Below, piece after piece: positions 1 through 12,899 of a stretch of DNA of 64,000 bases. Below the pieces are notes generated by a model that was not told the origin of the DNA, ran no database searches, and saw only the letters and a program-made list of their open reading frames with translations. Every line of letters begins with the position of its first letter. Within the stretch, counting starts at the first letter, position 1. The DNA comes from Siphonodentalium dalli (taxonomy: Eukaryota > Mollusca > Scaphopoda > Gadilida > Siphonodentaliidae). The DNA lies in the NCBI GenBank assembly GCA_032622095.1, contig CP136063.1:23748987-23812986 (forward strand), given 5' to 3'. A program made the translations under genes and the position numbers.

Positions 1-137
1 ACACATCAGTATGCTCAATAAACACACGGGAATATGTTCACGACATACACACACAATATCTGTATCTACTAAGACCTGGTTTACAACAAACATTAATAAC
101 TCCAACATGGAGGCGAGAATTTAGTACTATATGAACA

Positions 138-1300
138 CATCTGCTAGTTCATATGTATGTGTCCGCTTGCGCCTGATTGGTTGGTATCGGTGACTTCAAA
201 CATTGACTATGGTTTGGTAGCAATGTGTTTATATGAGGATACTGAACACACTTCAATATCTACACGACACAAAAACACTATATCTCTACACAAAACTTGG
301 TGACCATTTTTAGCGCAAAAATGTACACACCCAACATGGTAATGATAATGTGGGATCTGCTAATCACTATGCTAAAATGTGGGCGACATCTTGTTTGACG
401 TGTGTGACGTAACACTCTGATTATGGTTTAAACTCTAAACGTTTGGGACGATGAACAATTTTGGATATAAAATTATTTCGTAGATTTTCACAAAATCTAT
501 CCAAGTCAGCATCATGGATAAATGTTCGTATTATATCACGGATTGCATTTGTGATAAGTTAATGAACTGTAATTTTAATAAAATGCGTATATAATGTCTT
601 AAGTTTGTAAACTGTGCTAGAAGTGCGATTTTCTAATAAAAATGATACATGTACATCGCTTTTGTTATCCATCTTTTCTGCTGGTTCGCGGACATATATA
701 TATATACATACGACTAGCAGGTATGTGTTTGTGCAGATGGTTCACGGAAATCCGTATGTTGATGGGCACCGCCTGGGTTTCTTGACGCAGGCAATTGAAA
801 GATTGTCATTGTTTAAAGGTACTCATTCCGAACAGACGGTCCCCATACCATCAAGATACAACAACAGCATTTCTTCAAAATACACTTTAGTTATCAAAAT
901 CGATCTATTGCAACAACATTATTTAACCACTGTCAATTGTGTTATCAAATTTCCCAAAACTTGTTATTTATCAACATTTTTTGTTAAACAAATTATGGCC
1001 GTATTATCACCAACGTATCACGAAATTTGACCGTATTACCACTTGATTTAGAGTTATCCATCTTCATCCGCAATTTTGTCCGAGACCCTCAGTTTGACCA
1101 CGTGTTTCTGGTCCACATATTATTACACATCTCGAGAAATAACAAACTTCAAAAATCGATATCTGATCACTCTGAGCTTTGATAGGTGGGTTCCTCAACC
1201 CGAACCAAATATATTTTACCTCTGAAGCCAAAGAAGTCGCAATTTAGGAGCGTCTGGTCGGATTAAGTACCTTTATACAAAGCCGAAATACATACATTTC
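138..1300 (+). repeat. Dispersed repeat family A, left arm of a large inverted repeat
   Basis: Bases 138-1080 reappear in inverted orientation at 5700-6278 (matching about 138-750) and 4290-4640 (matching about 760-1080). The 138-residue open frame at 614-1030 lies wholly inside this repeat; the inverted copy has a similar frame (SSKYTLVIKIDLLQ in both), so the likeness is DNA repeat homology and not evidence for a gene. Bases about 1140-1300 match further fragments at 31410-31550 and 60150-60290. No transposase is visible, so the class is unknown. Confidence 0.7.
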
Positions 1301-1727
1301 GAGAAATGATATTTGTCCAATTCTGATACCGGAGAATGGGGCAATGACCAGAGTAATGATATTATAGTATATTTTATTTCAAGTCAGGCTAGTCTGTCTC
1401 CCTGTCACCCGATTAACGACGAATATATATTATGTTAGGCGGTCTGTTCTGGTACAATGCACGGCTATATAATTATGTATCATATAATTGTTGCATTTAA
1501 AATGATTATATGTATGGACGGTATATTTATAGATACATTTCTTAGGGACTACTCGGTGGCTTATCTCGTTCTGGTTAGTGGCTGATGTATTTATCAAAGG
1601 TTGAGTATGAATGTACTGAGTGATGTTGTGGATTGCGATACAGGGAAGGCCACTCTATTGCGCCGAGCTGATCACACAGTCAGGACATCTTTGATTGTTG
1701 CATTTAATAGTGTTGCAGAATACTTCT

Positions 1728-2217
1728 TAATACATTCGTCATGCAAACGCCGTAATATGATAATATGCAAGGCATATAGAACGACCCAGTCATAATAGTA
1801 AGAATTATATTTGTATTGAATACGGGTGCTTTACATAATCATTATGATATAGTTAAACCTTTATAAATGAACACCATTGATATGAAGTGGGAAGTAGTAA
1901 ACATAAACATCGTATTGGCTGCTGACTTCAGAAAAAATCAAAACTTCGCTGCAAAACTTGATGTGATATTATTAATACATTCGTCATGCAAACGCCGTAA
2001 TATGATAATATGCAAGGCATATAGAACGACCCAGTCATAATAGTAAGAATTATATTTTTATTGAATACGGGTGCTTTACATAATCATTATGATATAGTTA
2101 AACCTTTATAAATGAACACCATTGATATGAAGTGGGAAGTAGTAAACATAAACATCGTATTGGCTGCTGACTTCAGAAAAAATCAAAACTTCGCTGCAAA
2201 ACTTGATGTGATATTAT
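1728..2217. repeat. Tandem duplication, 245-bp unit, two copies
   Basis: Two head-to-tail copies of a 245-bp unit, for example the stretch beginning tacattcgtcatgc at 1731 and again at 1976. I saw a single clear mismatch (ttgtattg against tttttattg), so the duplication is recent. The short open frame at 1601-1795 runs into copy one and is not supported as a gene. Unique-looking sequence with no feature follows to about 2690. Confidence 0.9.
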
Positions 2218-2695
2218 AATTAACACAGATTACGTGTGTATGAGCACGGATTGAACGCTCAATCAAAACATCAATCAATATATGGCTAATCTATAGTGAG
2301 GTGACATCAGTAATGTTGTCCGCGAAGACGACAAGAAACGTTCAGCCATGTCTGGATTCCGGCCCGCAGAGACAAATGACGCTTTGACGTCATTACGCCG
2401 CAACTGCCTTCATTTTGTTAACAAATAAAACTGATGTAATATGAACCTATGTAGGACATATCCATAACAACTTACTGTTTATAAATAAATAAATACATCA
2501 GTTGTCCATTGCCATATCAGAAGTTGTGAAGTAGAAAATTCGTTTCATATCTGATTCCGCGATTTTGTGAAACCACTGCTGGAAGTCACGTGATTTTTTC
2601 ACGGAAATGTTGTGTGAATAAAAATTTCTCCTTCACGATATACTTTAATTTATGTGTGACGTCACAAGTACGCACGCCCGCCTGTTGCCTATACA

Positions 2696-2734
2696 CGACC
2701 CGAGCTCGGGCGCACAAGCGCGCGGAGCGGGTCG
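2696..2734. repeat. GC-rich hairpin in AT-rich sequence
   Basis: The stretch starts cgaccCGAGCTCGGG and ends with the complementary gcggagcgggtcg, giving a short imperfect hairpin with an inner perfect palindrome CCGAGCTCGG. It stands out by base composition. The sequence from here to about 3430 holds no gene or repeat that I recognise. Confidence 0.5.
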
Positions 2735-3434
2735 TTATAAATGTGTGTTATGTTATAGTATAGTATGTTATGATGTAAATTAGTTGTCTAAGTTATTTCA
2801 TATAGTTAGATAAGCATGCAGTGGTAGTTGTTTGGGTCCATGCCGTTCTTGGTGTCCGGCTGTGCGGTTGGTAAACATATTATTCAATTAAGTATGGGGT
2901 AATTACCTCGTGTTAGAACATTCGTACTCAGAAATGCACGAGGGCCTGCGGAGCCTGAACGAATTCTGAGCCGTATTTTCAAACATGAGGTCATTATCTT
3001 ACCTAGACCACAGGCAGCTTGGCTAATGGCTTATTACATATACATATAGGGCGTTGATATCCTCCGGTCGTCCTGATCCGATACTATTGATTGATCGCTT
3101 TTATGACCAGAATAACTGCACCTTTTTCACCTTGTTTGTCAGCTGGACCGGTATATAAACCGGTAACTGACCACACATATTTTGTTCGATCATAGAACAA
3201 GCCAGCGTTAAGGTCCTCGTATGTGGCCATGTTGCCCCAAATTACAGAATATTGTGGTATTGTTAATTTCGGACTTCACGAGTGTAGTGTCAGTGCTATT
3301 TTTGTGACAATTATTTCATTGTTTATCTACATTGGTTTGAATCTATCAGATGTGTGTGTGTGGCAGGGCGAGTTTCGTCTTGTCATTTCCCTACCAGCTG
3401 TTTTGGGGAATTAGCGTTTCTTCTTTATCCATTT

Positions 3435-3540
3435 GGCGTGGAAATAGATGATATACGATTCTTAGGTACGATATATTCATTCGTCAGATGAGACGTCAAT
3501 ATTTATCCCCGAACATAATCGTATATACCATCCCCACGCC
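3435..3540. repeat. Imperfect hairpin (about 30-bp arms)
   Basis: The arm starting ggcgtgg at 3435, containing atatacgatt, is matched in reverse complement by the arm ending at 3540 (aatcgtatatacc ... cccacgcc). The arms are imperfect. It may be a small MITE remnant. Confidence 0.45.
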
Positions 3541-3599
3541 ACCTAGGCAACAAGGTGGGAATTTGGTATTGGTAATGCGAGCCAATGAGAAGCTTGGAC

Positions 3600-4140
3600 A
3601 CCAGTGATGGACGTCTCATTTACAGATAAGTCCGTAAAACACATCGTTCGTTAATCACTTGGTTGCCACTGTCGTCTGTCGATCCGGGATCTCGACCTGG
3701 TACATGGTAGATAAGTCCGTAAAACGCTTGGTTATAACAGTCGATCCGAAGCATATGCACCAGATAGACAGTGGTAACCAATTGATTAACGAACGATGTG
3801 TTTTACTGAATTAACTACCGGTGCACCAGGTCGAGATCCCGGATCGACAGTGGTAATCAACTGATTAATGAACGATGCATTTTACTGACTTAGCTACCAG
3901 TGTACCAAGTCCAGATCCCGGATCGACAGTGTTAACCAACTGATTAACGAACGATGCATTTTACTGACTTAGCTACCAGTGTACCAGGTCCAGATCCCGG
4001 ATCGACAGTGGTAACCAACTGATTAACGAAGGATGCGTTTTACTGATTTAGCTACCGGTGAACCAGGTCCAGATCACGGATCGACTGTGGTAACCAACCT
4101 ATTAACGAACGATGCGTTTTACTGATTTAGCTACCACTCG
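3600..4140. repeat. 79-bp minisatellite with an inverted leading portion
   Basis: The motif ggatcgacag starts at 3841, 3920, 3999 and 4078, exactly 79 bp apart (the last copy with one change). Each unit carries a gattaacgaacgatg segment and an agctaccrgt segment. Bases 3600-3740 carry the same motifs in reverse complement (gtcgatccgggatc), so the array is preceded by inverted units. Confidence 0.85.
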
Positions 4141-4289
4141 AAGTGACATTACACTCGTCATCGGTTAGAATAACATCAATTAAAGTTTCTGAGTGCTCTG
4201 TTTCGTGTCAAACTTGGATCATATTCCTTTGATATTTCCACATGAAGGTAAATATTGATTTTCATTTCAATCGCCCGCAAAGACAATGT

Positions 4290-6278
4290 GTCTCAGACAA
4301 AATTGCGGATGAAGATGGATAACTCCAACATCAAGTGGTAATAGGGTCAAATTTCGTGATACTTTAGTGATAATACGGCCATGTTTTGTTGAACAAAATA
4401 TTGATAATTAACAAGTTTTGGGAAATGTGATACCATAGATGACAGTGGTTAGCATTATTGTATTGCAATAAATCGATTTTGATAACTAAAGTGTATTTTG
4501 AAGACATTTTGTTGTATCTTGATGGTATGAGGACCGTCTGATCGGACTGAGTACCTTTAACCAATGACAATATTTCAATCGCATGCCTCAAGAAAACCAC
4601 GTGGTGAGAAATAAGACCGCCCATCAACATACGGATTCCGAAAGTTAAGTGCGTATGCTAACCAAAAATGTGGATCTCATAAATTCCCCCTCGAGGCGAC
4701 AGCTATGTCCAATTTTGACTGGTGTATATTTGCATATAAATGCCTGTAAATCGCATGCGTATTTATGTCCGCGTACCATCTGCACAAATACATACTACAC
4801 GGGTGTGCTAATTGGTTTGATGATATGGCACGATGCTAGCGCGGAAGAATGGAACAAGATGCGCAGCTTCAAGTTCCATCCTTCCGCGATGGCACATGTG
4901 CCGTATCAGCAAACCCATGACCACACGTGTCGTTCTGTGTTCATTACACGTCAGGCGTCCTATAATCCGTGCATTAAAGATACGGGCGGCGTTGGCGGTG
5001 GGTATGCTGTTAAAATATTCACCTGCGTCAAAAACCGCCATAAACAGAAATAATAGTAAAATATAGACATATGTTGTTCTTATACCAATCATAAATATGG
5101 CATAACAGTATGTTATTGTCAAATCTTTTTCCTTTGTTATGTAAACAAAAGCAAAACACGTTACATAACCTGGCCTTTGTTTAGATTAGGATATGGAAAC
5201 ACAAAGAGCGTTATTTGTTACTGTTTTCCTGATATGGAAATAATAAAGAGCGTTTATATCATTTGTGTGTGATTAACCACTACAATTGAGCTGTGTTATG
5301 TGAACAGAAGCAAAACTTCTGTATCGCAAGCAGGTTCTTGTTTGCCTGCACCATCGTACGTCTTGGCGACAATATACTATTTAGGCGCTGATGATGTTTG
5401 GCATATGAACTCAACTATAAATGTTTTAATATTCCGTCTGTTGATGGCGATTTGAACAAATATGAATATGTATGCAACGAACTCCGCCGGTGCCTTTAAC
5501 GAATACAGGCTTAGAAGGTTTATTTAGGCACATACATGGCTTGTTTTTTCATGTCTGATGATGCATTTATTTTATAGTTCCGGTTGCATGGTTGAGGCGA
5601 ACGTCATGTGCGTCAATGCGGATGTGTTGATATGGAACAGCAATACTTCAACACTGTACTTCTAGGAACAAGCGTGCAATAAACGTACATATAACTCGTA
5701 TGTGCATATATATTTACGCGAACCATCTGCACAAAGACATACCTGCAAATCGTATGTACATATTTGTCCGCAAACCATTGGAAAAAATGGACAACACAAT
5801 CGATTGCATGTTCATTTTAATTTAAAAAAATCACATATCTAGCACAGTTTACAAACTTAAATCATTATATAAGCATTTTATTAAAATAACAGTTCATTAA
5901 CTTATCAAAAATGCAATCCATGATGTAATAAGAACATTAATACATACGCGCTCAATTTCATAGCTTTCGGGCCAAGCCCTTCGTCAGTGGTACAGTGGTA
6001 CGCCACACATGTGGTACAGTGGTACACCACACACGTCAAACAAGATAACGCTCATATTTTATTATAGCGATTAGCAGATCCCTCATTGTCGTCGCCGCGT
6101 TGGATGTGTAATTTTTGCGCTGAAAAACACATCGTTTGTAGACATATATAGTGTGCTTACATCGTGCATGTATTCACGTTTGTCTAGTATCCTCATTTAA
6201 ACACAATGATACCATAGTCACATTTTGAAGTCGCCGATACCAAACCAATAAAGCATAGCCGGACAAATGCATAGAACT
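4290..6278 (-). repeat. Dispersed repeat family A, right arm (interrupted)
   Basis: Reverse-complement match to 138-1080, in two blocks: 4290-4640 and 5700-6278. The roughly 1.06 kb between them (4640-5700) is absent from the left arm and looks like an insertion. It carries a piece of repeat family C at 4990-5122. The left and right arms bracket about 3 kb. The arms are well diverged, so this is not a recent duplication. Confidence 0.65.
4990..5122 (-). repeat. Dispersed repeat family C, copy 1
   Basis: Read on the minus strand, a segment starting atgacaataacatactg and running through ttatgattggtataagaac to a cgccgcccgtatctttaa motif. Diverged partial copies occur on the plus strand at 61495-61590, 62160-62290 and 62385-62515. 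The overlapping open frames of 104 residues (-) and 134 residues (+) at 4649-5122 show no recognisable domain. Confidence 0.55.
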
Positions 6279-6289
6279 AGCAGATTTGA

Positions 6290-6725
6290 GTAGCATATGG
6301 AAGTGTTTGTGAGTTGCATACGGATGTTTCTGTGAGTTGCATATGGATTTATTTTGTGATTAGCATATGGGTATTTTTGTGAATAAAATATGTATATTTA
6401 TGTGAGTAGTGTGCGGATGTTGGCATGAGTAGCTTATGAATGTTTCTGTGAGTCGCATAATTTTGGATGCTTTGTGAGTAGCATATATGTTTTTGTGAGT
6501 AGTGAATGTGTTTGCAAGTAGCGTATGGCTGTTTCTGTTAGTAGCGCATGATGTGAGTAAAATATAGATGTCCGATGTGTGGTTAAGTCGTGAGAATATT
6601 ACGTTTTGTTTCTGTGAGTAGCATATGTATTGTTTGATGGTATTGTAATGATGTTTTGTGAGTATAATGTGGATGTTTTTTTGTGAGTATAATGTGAATG
6701 TTTTTGTGAGTAGCATATGGATGTT
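6290..6725. repeat. Degenerate minisatellite, GTGAGTAGCATATGG motif
   Basis: Irregular tandem copies of a roughly 20-30 bp motif containing tgtgagtagcatatggatgtttt. Copies differ by substitutions and small indels. The minus-strand open frames at 6360-6912 are products of this repetition, and no gene is supported. Confidence 0.7.
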
Positions 6726-7008
6726 CGTAAATCATTTTGTCTGACCGACACAGCATCGTAAATAACAATATATAAAGTTTAAATATGGTATATCTCTTCC
6801 AGCTAGATCTTAAAACAACAAAACAATTTTTATCACATAATTTGGCCATAAAAGCAGTTTCATAATTATCGGTAATAGACACGTTTAATATCAGCGCGTG
6901 CGATGACGTCACGGCGTTCTTCAGATAACTTGCGATCGCTGTAGTTTATTATTGTTGTTTTCGATGAATATTTCGCGTTGCTTCGGGTTTATTTGATCAT
7001 GTGATAAA

Positions 7009-7154
7009 AGGTATCTCACACTCGTCCTATTTTATACGTAATTTATCAACCTCGTCCTCTAAATTCTATTTGAGCCTCGGTAAACCTCGGCTCAAATCGA
7101 ATTTAGTGAACTCGGTTGATAAATTCCGTATAAAATAGGAACTCATGTGAGATC
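7009..7154. repeat. Long palindrome, arms about 65 bp
   Basis: The left arm (ggtatctcac ... ctatttgagcctcgg) is matched in reverse complement by the right arm (ctcggctcaaatcg ... gtgagatcc) around a short centre near 7081. The structure resembles a fold-back MITE. The right edge is followed by the motif cctctatat, which also borders the palindromes at 14155 and 28865. Confidence 0.8.
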
Positions 7155-7203
7155 CTCTATATACGAAACTGCTCAAACAACCGTTTCTAAAGTATTAAAC
7201 TCA

Positions 7204-7970
7204 AAAGATGAAATTTTGTGCCATATAGTCCAGTGCATTTATGAGAAAAATGTGCCAAAACTAATTGCAACAAAATGTGTCTTAGCAGGAATAAGTCTAT
7301 TAACCCAATGTAAACAACATACTAAAAATAAAAAAAGGATCAAGAGTGGCGAATGTGATAAATAATGTGAAATAAATTTGTCAAAATTTGGTGAAATACT
7401 CAATTTATGGCTTTCCAAATATGTTTATAAAACAAACTCCATTTCACAAGTTCTTCCATTTATATATCCTTTTGTTCAGTACACAATTCTGATTACAGAA
7501 CAAAAAATATTTTTCAGAGACGTTGAGTATTTTTCGAGTTATGTGCCTCCAAAATTGGGAGTTTGTCTAATTTCGGAGCCTCAATTTCTACTAAAATCCA
7601 TATTTTGTGGTCTAGTATTTTAAAAACTGGAGAAAAATGAAGGAATATCTTGCTGTTGTATTAGTTTCCTCACTGTAGTGTGCACGAACAAAATATTAAT
7701 TTATGCTTTGATCGAGAAGATAAAACTATTCTTAAACAAAATGTGTGGTCCATTGTATGGACTTGCCTTGTGACAAATCACTGGTATAATTAAATACCAC
7801 ATTATAGGTCATACAACGCAATAAATTGATATATATGGCCTGTATTTCTCATAACCTCTCATGTATTCTAGGGTAAATACACTGTGCTGGAATTGCTAAA
7901 CACATGTGTCACAACCAACTTATGGCCCTATGAATCCTTAGTATTGACTTTTTTCCAACGATTGTCATTT
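7204..7970 (+). repeat. Left arm of a 2.5-kb inverted repeat
   Basis: Pairs in reverse complement with about 8925-9715. Markers shared by both arms include agtccagtg, catactaaaaataaaa, acaattctgattacagaacaaa and ctgtatttctcataa. Open frames in the arm (7147-7365 and 7378-7623) translate to similar strings in both arms (YTILITEQ), but the other arm's frame is broken by stops, so decayed DNA homology is the safer reading than a gene. Confidence 0.75.
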
Positions 7971-8599
7971 TTGGACTTTTTGTCCATATTTAATATTTTT
8001 GTTTTACACAAATAGTAAACAACAATGAGTACAATTAGTGTTTAATGTGTAAACTCATTTCAACGTTCCTCATAAAACGTGCTAACGTGTTGGCAATATA
8101 GGATTACATTGGTTATGCCAATCAACAGTAACTGGATTTCACATATTCTTCAAGAAACTGTCTCCAAATTTTTACGTTGATAATGGAGTAGGTGAAATCC
8201 CAAAAGGCTATGATCTTGCCACCATATTCTGGTCATTGGAGACAAAGGGTTGTTTTATTCCACTTTGTGCAGATAATTCTTGCATAATGGAAAGTTTAAT
8301 ACTTTACTGGAGGTTGATTTAGGACTTTATGGGCATGTTATATAGGACAACAAAAATGATCGCAGCTCCAAATATGAACATCGGGACAGGAAGTAGTATA
8401 TACTGTATAACATAATAAGGTTTGTAGGAGCTGGTGATAGTAAAGTTTTCAAAGTCAAGATCCATGTGTTCTGAGATTTTGTCAAAATGGTTTCCAATAT
8501 AAGGCTATTACTAAAGTGTATTAGGAGGAAAGTTCAAATGATTTTACAAACTATACGCACATTGTTTTTACTATTTATACACAGAAACCTTTAAAGATT

Positions 8600-8915
8600 G
8601 ATTTTATCTTTATATAACAAATTTGAAATAGTTGCGTGGGTATAAAATAATAAATATGAATTGAAGACCACGGAAAGGCTTCAGTCAATTAATATTGATT
8701 GTATTTCGAATATTTTAATATGAAATGAGATGATTAATTGGGACACTTTATTTGCCTATTTTTAGAACGGACCATTCACGCGATACCATATGGCGATAGA
8801 TAGCATTAGCCTGTTCCTATAACTGCGTACCGAACGTCAAGTGTCTCAGATTGATTGAATGTATTGTTTTATTCCGTAGTTATAAGCGACAATGAGACTA
8901 ATTAACGTTTATATA
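8600..8915 (+). repeat. Dispersed repeat family B, copy 1
   Basis: Lies in the spacer of the 7.2-9.7 kb inverted repeat. It begins near gttgcgtgggtataaaataataaatatgaa and ends in ataagcgacaatgag. Related copies, mostly inverted, occur at 42422-43358, 43360-43690, 46205-46749 and 47684-47830. No coding capacity was seen, so it is probably a non-autonomous element. Confidence 0.75.
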
Positions 8916-8924
8916 AACATAGGC

Positions 8925-9715
8925 AAATAAGCCTGAAGGAATATTTAGAAAAGGGTCAATACTAGGATTCGTAGAGCTATTAGTTGATTTTCTACGTCAT
9001 GATTGTGTGTTTAACCATGTATACTTAAGTGATTATGAGAAATACAGGGAATATGAATATATATAATTATTATGTCGTATGACCTCAAATAAGCTATTTC
9101 ATATACAATGGAACACAGATTTTGTTTAAGAATATTGTTGTCTTCTCAATCATAGATGCATAAAGAAATCATTTTTGTGCACACGGAAATTACTAAAACA
9201 TGATATAGCTTCATTTGTCTTTAGTTTTTAATATACAATACCATACAAAAAATTGATTTTAACTAATTTTGAGAAATTGAGGCTCTGGAATTAGATAAAC
9301 TCTCAATTGTTTAGGCAGATAACTCTAAATATACTCAACATATCTGGGTAAGGTTTGTTCTGTAATCAGGATTGTGTACTCTACAAACTGGATATACAAA
9401 TGGAAGTCCCTTTGAAATAAAGTTGTTTTCATAAACATTCTTTAATAGCCATAAATTGAGTATTTTACCAAATGTTGACATATGTATTTCACAAAATTCA
9501 TCAATTTCGCCTTTGTTGGTTCTGTTTTATTTTTAGTATGTCGTTTGTGATGGGATAGAGTACATATTCCTATTTCCACTGAGAAAATTTGTGTTGCAAT
9601 TAGTTTGAGGTGAAACCATAAATACACTGGACTAATATAACAGGCCCCCACAGACAAAACATATATCTGATTCACACAATCTCCTGTTTCTTGGTCTCGC
9701 CAATTCGGAATTATT
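8925..9715 (-). repeat. Right arm of a 2.5-kb inverted repeat
   Basis: Reverse-complement partner of 7204-7970. Identity is moderate with scattered indels, so this is an old structure. The minus-strand open frame at 9442-9675 is the partner of the plus-strand frame at 7147-7365 and is not treated as a gene. Confidence 0.7.
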
Positions 9716-10689
9716 GTTTATAACCTAGAATCGACACGGAAGGTCGTGGAAAGCTATATACCATATTGAATAAAAAAATTCACCATAAACCTGTTACAAT
9801 TGGCATACATACATGTACCACAAAATATATTCACATTTGTTTAAACTAATATATATGGGCAATAAAGTAATCTTTTCGGCAATACATAAAGGTAATAGCA
9901 AGTATATATTCTAAGTACACAATACATTAACAAGTGCGTAGGAACTAGCCGGTATGACTTTTGTTCTAAATATTCACCGACATGCTGAACAACATGCCAA
10001 ATTGAAATTTGTTGTAGGGTTTGTCTTTGTCTCGGATATATTCCATTTATGTTATGGCTTTTATTAAATACAATGAGATCACATTATACAGTTAAATGTC
10101 CACCATAATCAGTATTAATATTACAATCATCGTGCTTCCTAACAATATAATGTTGTAACTATAGACGCACCGACTCAATGTAAGTGTTCATTGTGTAACA
10201 TGTTCTTGCTTCAGTGAGCGTGAACAAATTCACATTTCGAATCGCGTTAATCATGTAATGATTGGAATGGCACAATGAGATATCTCTCAACTCATATCCA
10301 TCTTGAAAATCTGGGTCAGAACCCGTGTCTACCCTGGACTAGCCCAGACTGCGATTATCTGTTTTATCCACGCCGTCGGTAACAGGACATCATTAAAAAG
10401 GGAGCCCTTTCACCAAGAGCTGATAAGTCTGAACATGGGTTCGAATAGTGGCACATAACATATCCAACATTATATTACAACAGCCCATTGCACTTCCTCT
10501 GAAATTGTATATGTGACCTTTCTATTACTGGTACGGACGTATACATATGTGTGTCAGAGATATGGGCGAACGAATCAGCATGAGTGATCATTCCTGCAAA
10601 TATGCTTGAAAATTACTTCAACATTATATATGGTGCACATGCAAATTAATATTCATAGTACTTTTAATGATAATTTATTTTATTTAGGC
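9716..10689. other. No recognisable feature
   Basis: AT-rich sequence without a convincing gene, splice-bounded exon, tandem array or long inverted repeat. Confidence 0.5.
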
Positions 10690-12890
10690 AAAGACTCTCT
10701 ACTTCAAGTCAAAACACCTTTTCATCCAAAATTTGTTTCAAAGTTGGCATAATTGGTTCGTGCTTGAATTTTGCTATTTATCTGTCATCTTCAAACATCT
10801 TAAAACGTAGTAATCTGACCCCTCCAGCCTCAGTAACATAGTGTAAACATAGTAACCTGACTGACATCAACATGGTGGAAAACTTCTAGTAAATTGAAAA
10901 TCCGAAACTCCAAAACTGATATTCCTCCTCTAGAACAGAAAGGACATATATACTCGAGTAAATACGAAAAATGACTACTTCTGCAGCATTTCATCGGTTG
11001 ATGATTCCAAATCTGACCCTTTAAATCCCATCCCAAAACATATTTCTGCAACGTTCGATAGTGTTAAAATTACAGGAGACGATATTATCCAGGTACGTAA
11101 AAACCTACATAGTGATAAAGCATGTGATTATGACGACATTAGCCCTCGCATTCTAAAACAAATACCTTAGCATAGTTAAACCCATATACATTGTCTTAAA
11201 AATGTTCAGGAATAACTCCTACATAGTGGAAAAGAGCAAACGTTGTACCTATTTTCAAGAAAGGGGACCGTTCTGATCCAAAGAACTATAGGCCTATATC
11301 TCTTCTGAGCTGTTTGGGGAAAGTATATGAGAAATGTGTTGTTAAACATTTATAAAAATGTCTTGCCACCAACAAAGCACTAACGAAGTTTCATGCGGGT
11401 TTCCTCTCGGGCGATTCTAAATCAAACTAAATCACTGAAATGTCTCACATAATTTGATAACGGCCTTGGTGTTAGACTTCTCGTCTTCGTTATAAGTAAG
11501 GCGTTTGACAAAGTTTGGCACATCGGTCTTGTGTACAAGTTGACAGAAATACTCGGTGACTTACGTGGTTGGAAGATAAATGACATTACGGGCAGAGAAC
11601 AACGAGTTGTGCTGGGATCAGAATCGTCGAAATGGAAGTCCTTAAATGATGGAGTGCCTCGAGGCTTTCTCCTTTGTCTTATCCTTTTTTAAATCTACAT
11701 TAATGACATTGTCCACGATATATTATGTCATAACCGCCTATTTGCTGATGATACTTCGATTTCTCTGCCGATTCGCGACCCGTATTCTCGTATTCTCCAG
11801 AAAGATATAAAAATGCTCGAATCGTGGTCAAAATGATAACTTTCAATGCATAAAAACTGACAGTATGTGTATATCTCGAAAAACGTTCCCACTCGTACAT
11901 GATCCGCTTTATATGAACGATGTCCCCTTGGAAATAGTCAGCCAACACAAGCATCTCGGTATAACATTCAATGAAACGGATCAACCCAAATTGATGCTGT
12001 GTGTGCCATTGCATGACAGGAGCTGTCTGTACTTAGGTAATACAAATTAGTTCTCGATAGAGCTACTTTGGCAAAATGTTATATCACCTCGGTTAGAACT
12101 ATACTTGAATATGCGAGTATATACTGCTTGGGGAAACTGTCATATCACCGATTCGTTGAACATAGAATGTATTGAGTATGATGCAGCACGCCTATTAACC
12201 GGCGTAACTAAATCTTCCAGTTTTTAAACCCTGTTAGAAGAAACTGGATAGGAACTCTTAAGCAAACGGCGCGAGAAATCCATATTATACCTATTCAAAC
12301 AATGATACAAAGCAAAGCCCCTAACTACCTGAACAACTTGCTTCCCGCTCGCTTATTTGAGGCATCCGAATCAAACATGGAAACTCAAAATGTGAACGAC
12401 TATCGAGACCATAGATGGAATACTAAATCGCATGAAAGTTCATTTATACTAGAAACAACCTCTCCGTATGATTCATTTTCAGAAGAAATTAAAACCATAT
12501 CTGATTTTGAATTATTTAAAAAGGAAATTACATGTAACATTAACGTAAAACGAAAGAAGCCTTGGTACTATTGCTCGTACAGTCGAATACCTCAGATACG
12601 TCATGCTCGCCTGCGTATTGAATATAGTAACTTAAATAGTCACTAACTATCTAATTATATTTCCGATACTGACCGTTGTGTGTGTGGTGCGATTGAAGAC
12701 ACGTATCATTTTATTTTTCCAATAGCCGCAATACGAACACGGCCGCCGCGAACTTTTAAACAGTCTACCCGACAATCTTATATTAACTGACTGTTCTTTA
12801 TGGAGATGACAATGTAAACAAAAACTACAACCGCCGCATATTTAAATCGTTTAAAAAATTCGTTCTGGACACAGGAAGTTTCAGTGAATG
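10690..12890 (+). pseudogene. Degenerate non-LTR retrotransposon, reverse transcriptase and C-terminal region
   Basis: Reverse transcriptase of a LINE-like element, broken by many frameshifts and stops and readable only in pieces across all three plus frames. Visible in order: a linker ending in DKACDYDDISPRILKQ (about 11110-11170); KNYRPISLLSCLGK (about 11280-11330); SKAFDKVWHIGL (about 11500-11530); the catalytic FADDTSISL box (about 11741-11770); a thumb-like LEYASIY stretch near 12100; and a C-terminal region at 12302-12646 ending with CVCGAIEDTYHFIF near 12670, a Cys/His motif common after the polymerase in CR1-, I- and related clades. The terminal stretch FKSFKKFVLDTGSF falls near 12845-12885. 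The endonuclease was not seen, consistent with 5' truncation. The clade cannot be fixed by eye. It is certainly dead: no frame is open for more than about 115 codons. Confidence 0.85.
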
Positions 12891-12899
12891 ATGTACATG

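Noticed and set aside
3684-3720. tRNA-like T-arm words such as gtcgatccggg and other ggttcga words in the window
   Set aside because: No cloverleaf with acceptor and anticodon arms could be formed around them.
4364-4630. 88-codon minus frame similar to the frame at 614-1030
   Set aside because: Both lie in repeat family A arms; similarity comes from repeat descent and neither shows a domain or splice support.
7147-7623. Two adjacent plus-strand frames as a small gene
   Set aside because: Their partner sequence in the inverted arm at 9240-9700 has stops in the same frame, so the similarity is of DNA repeats.
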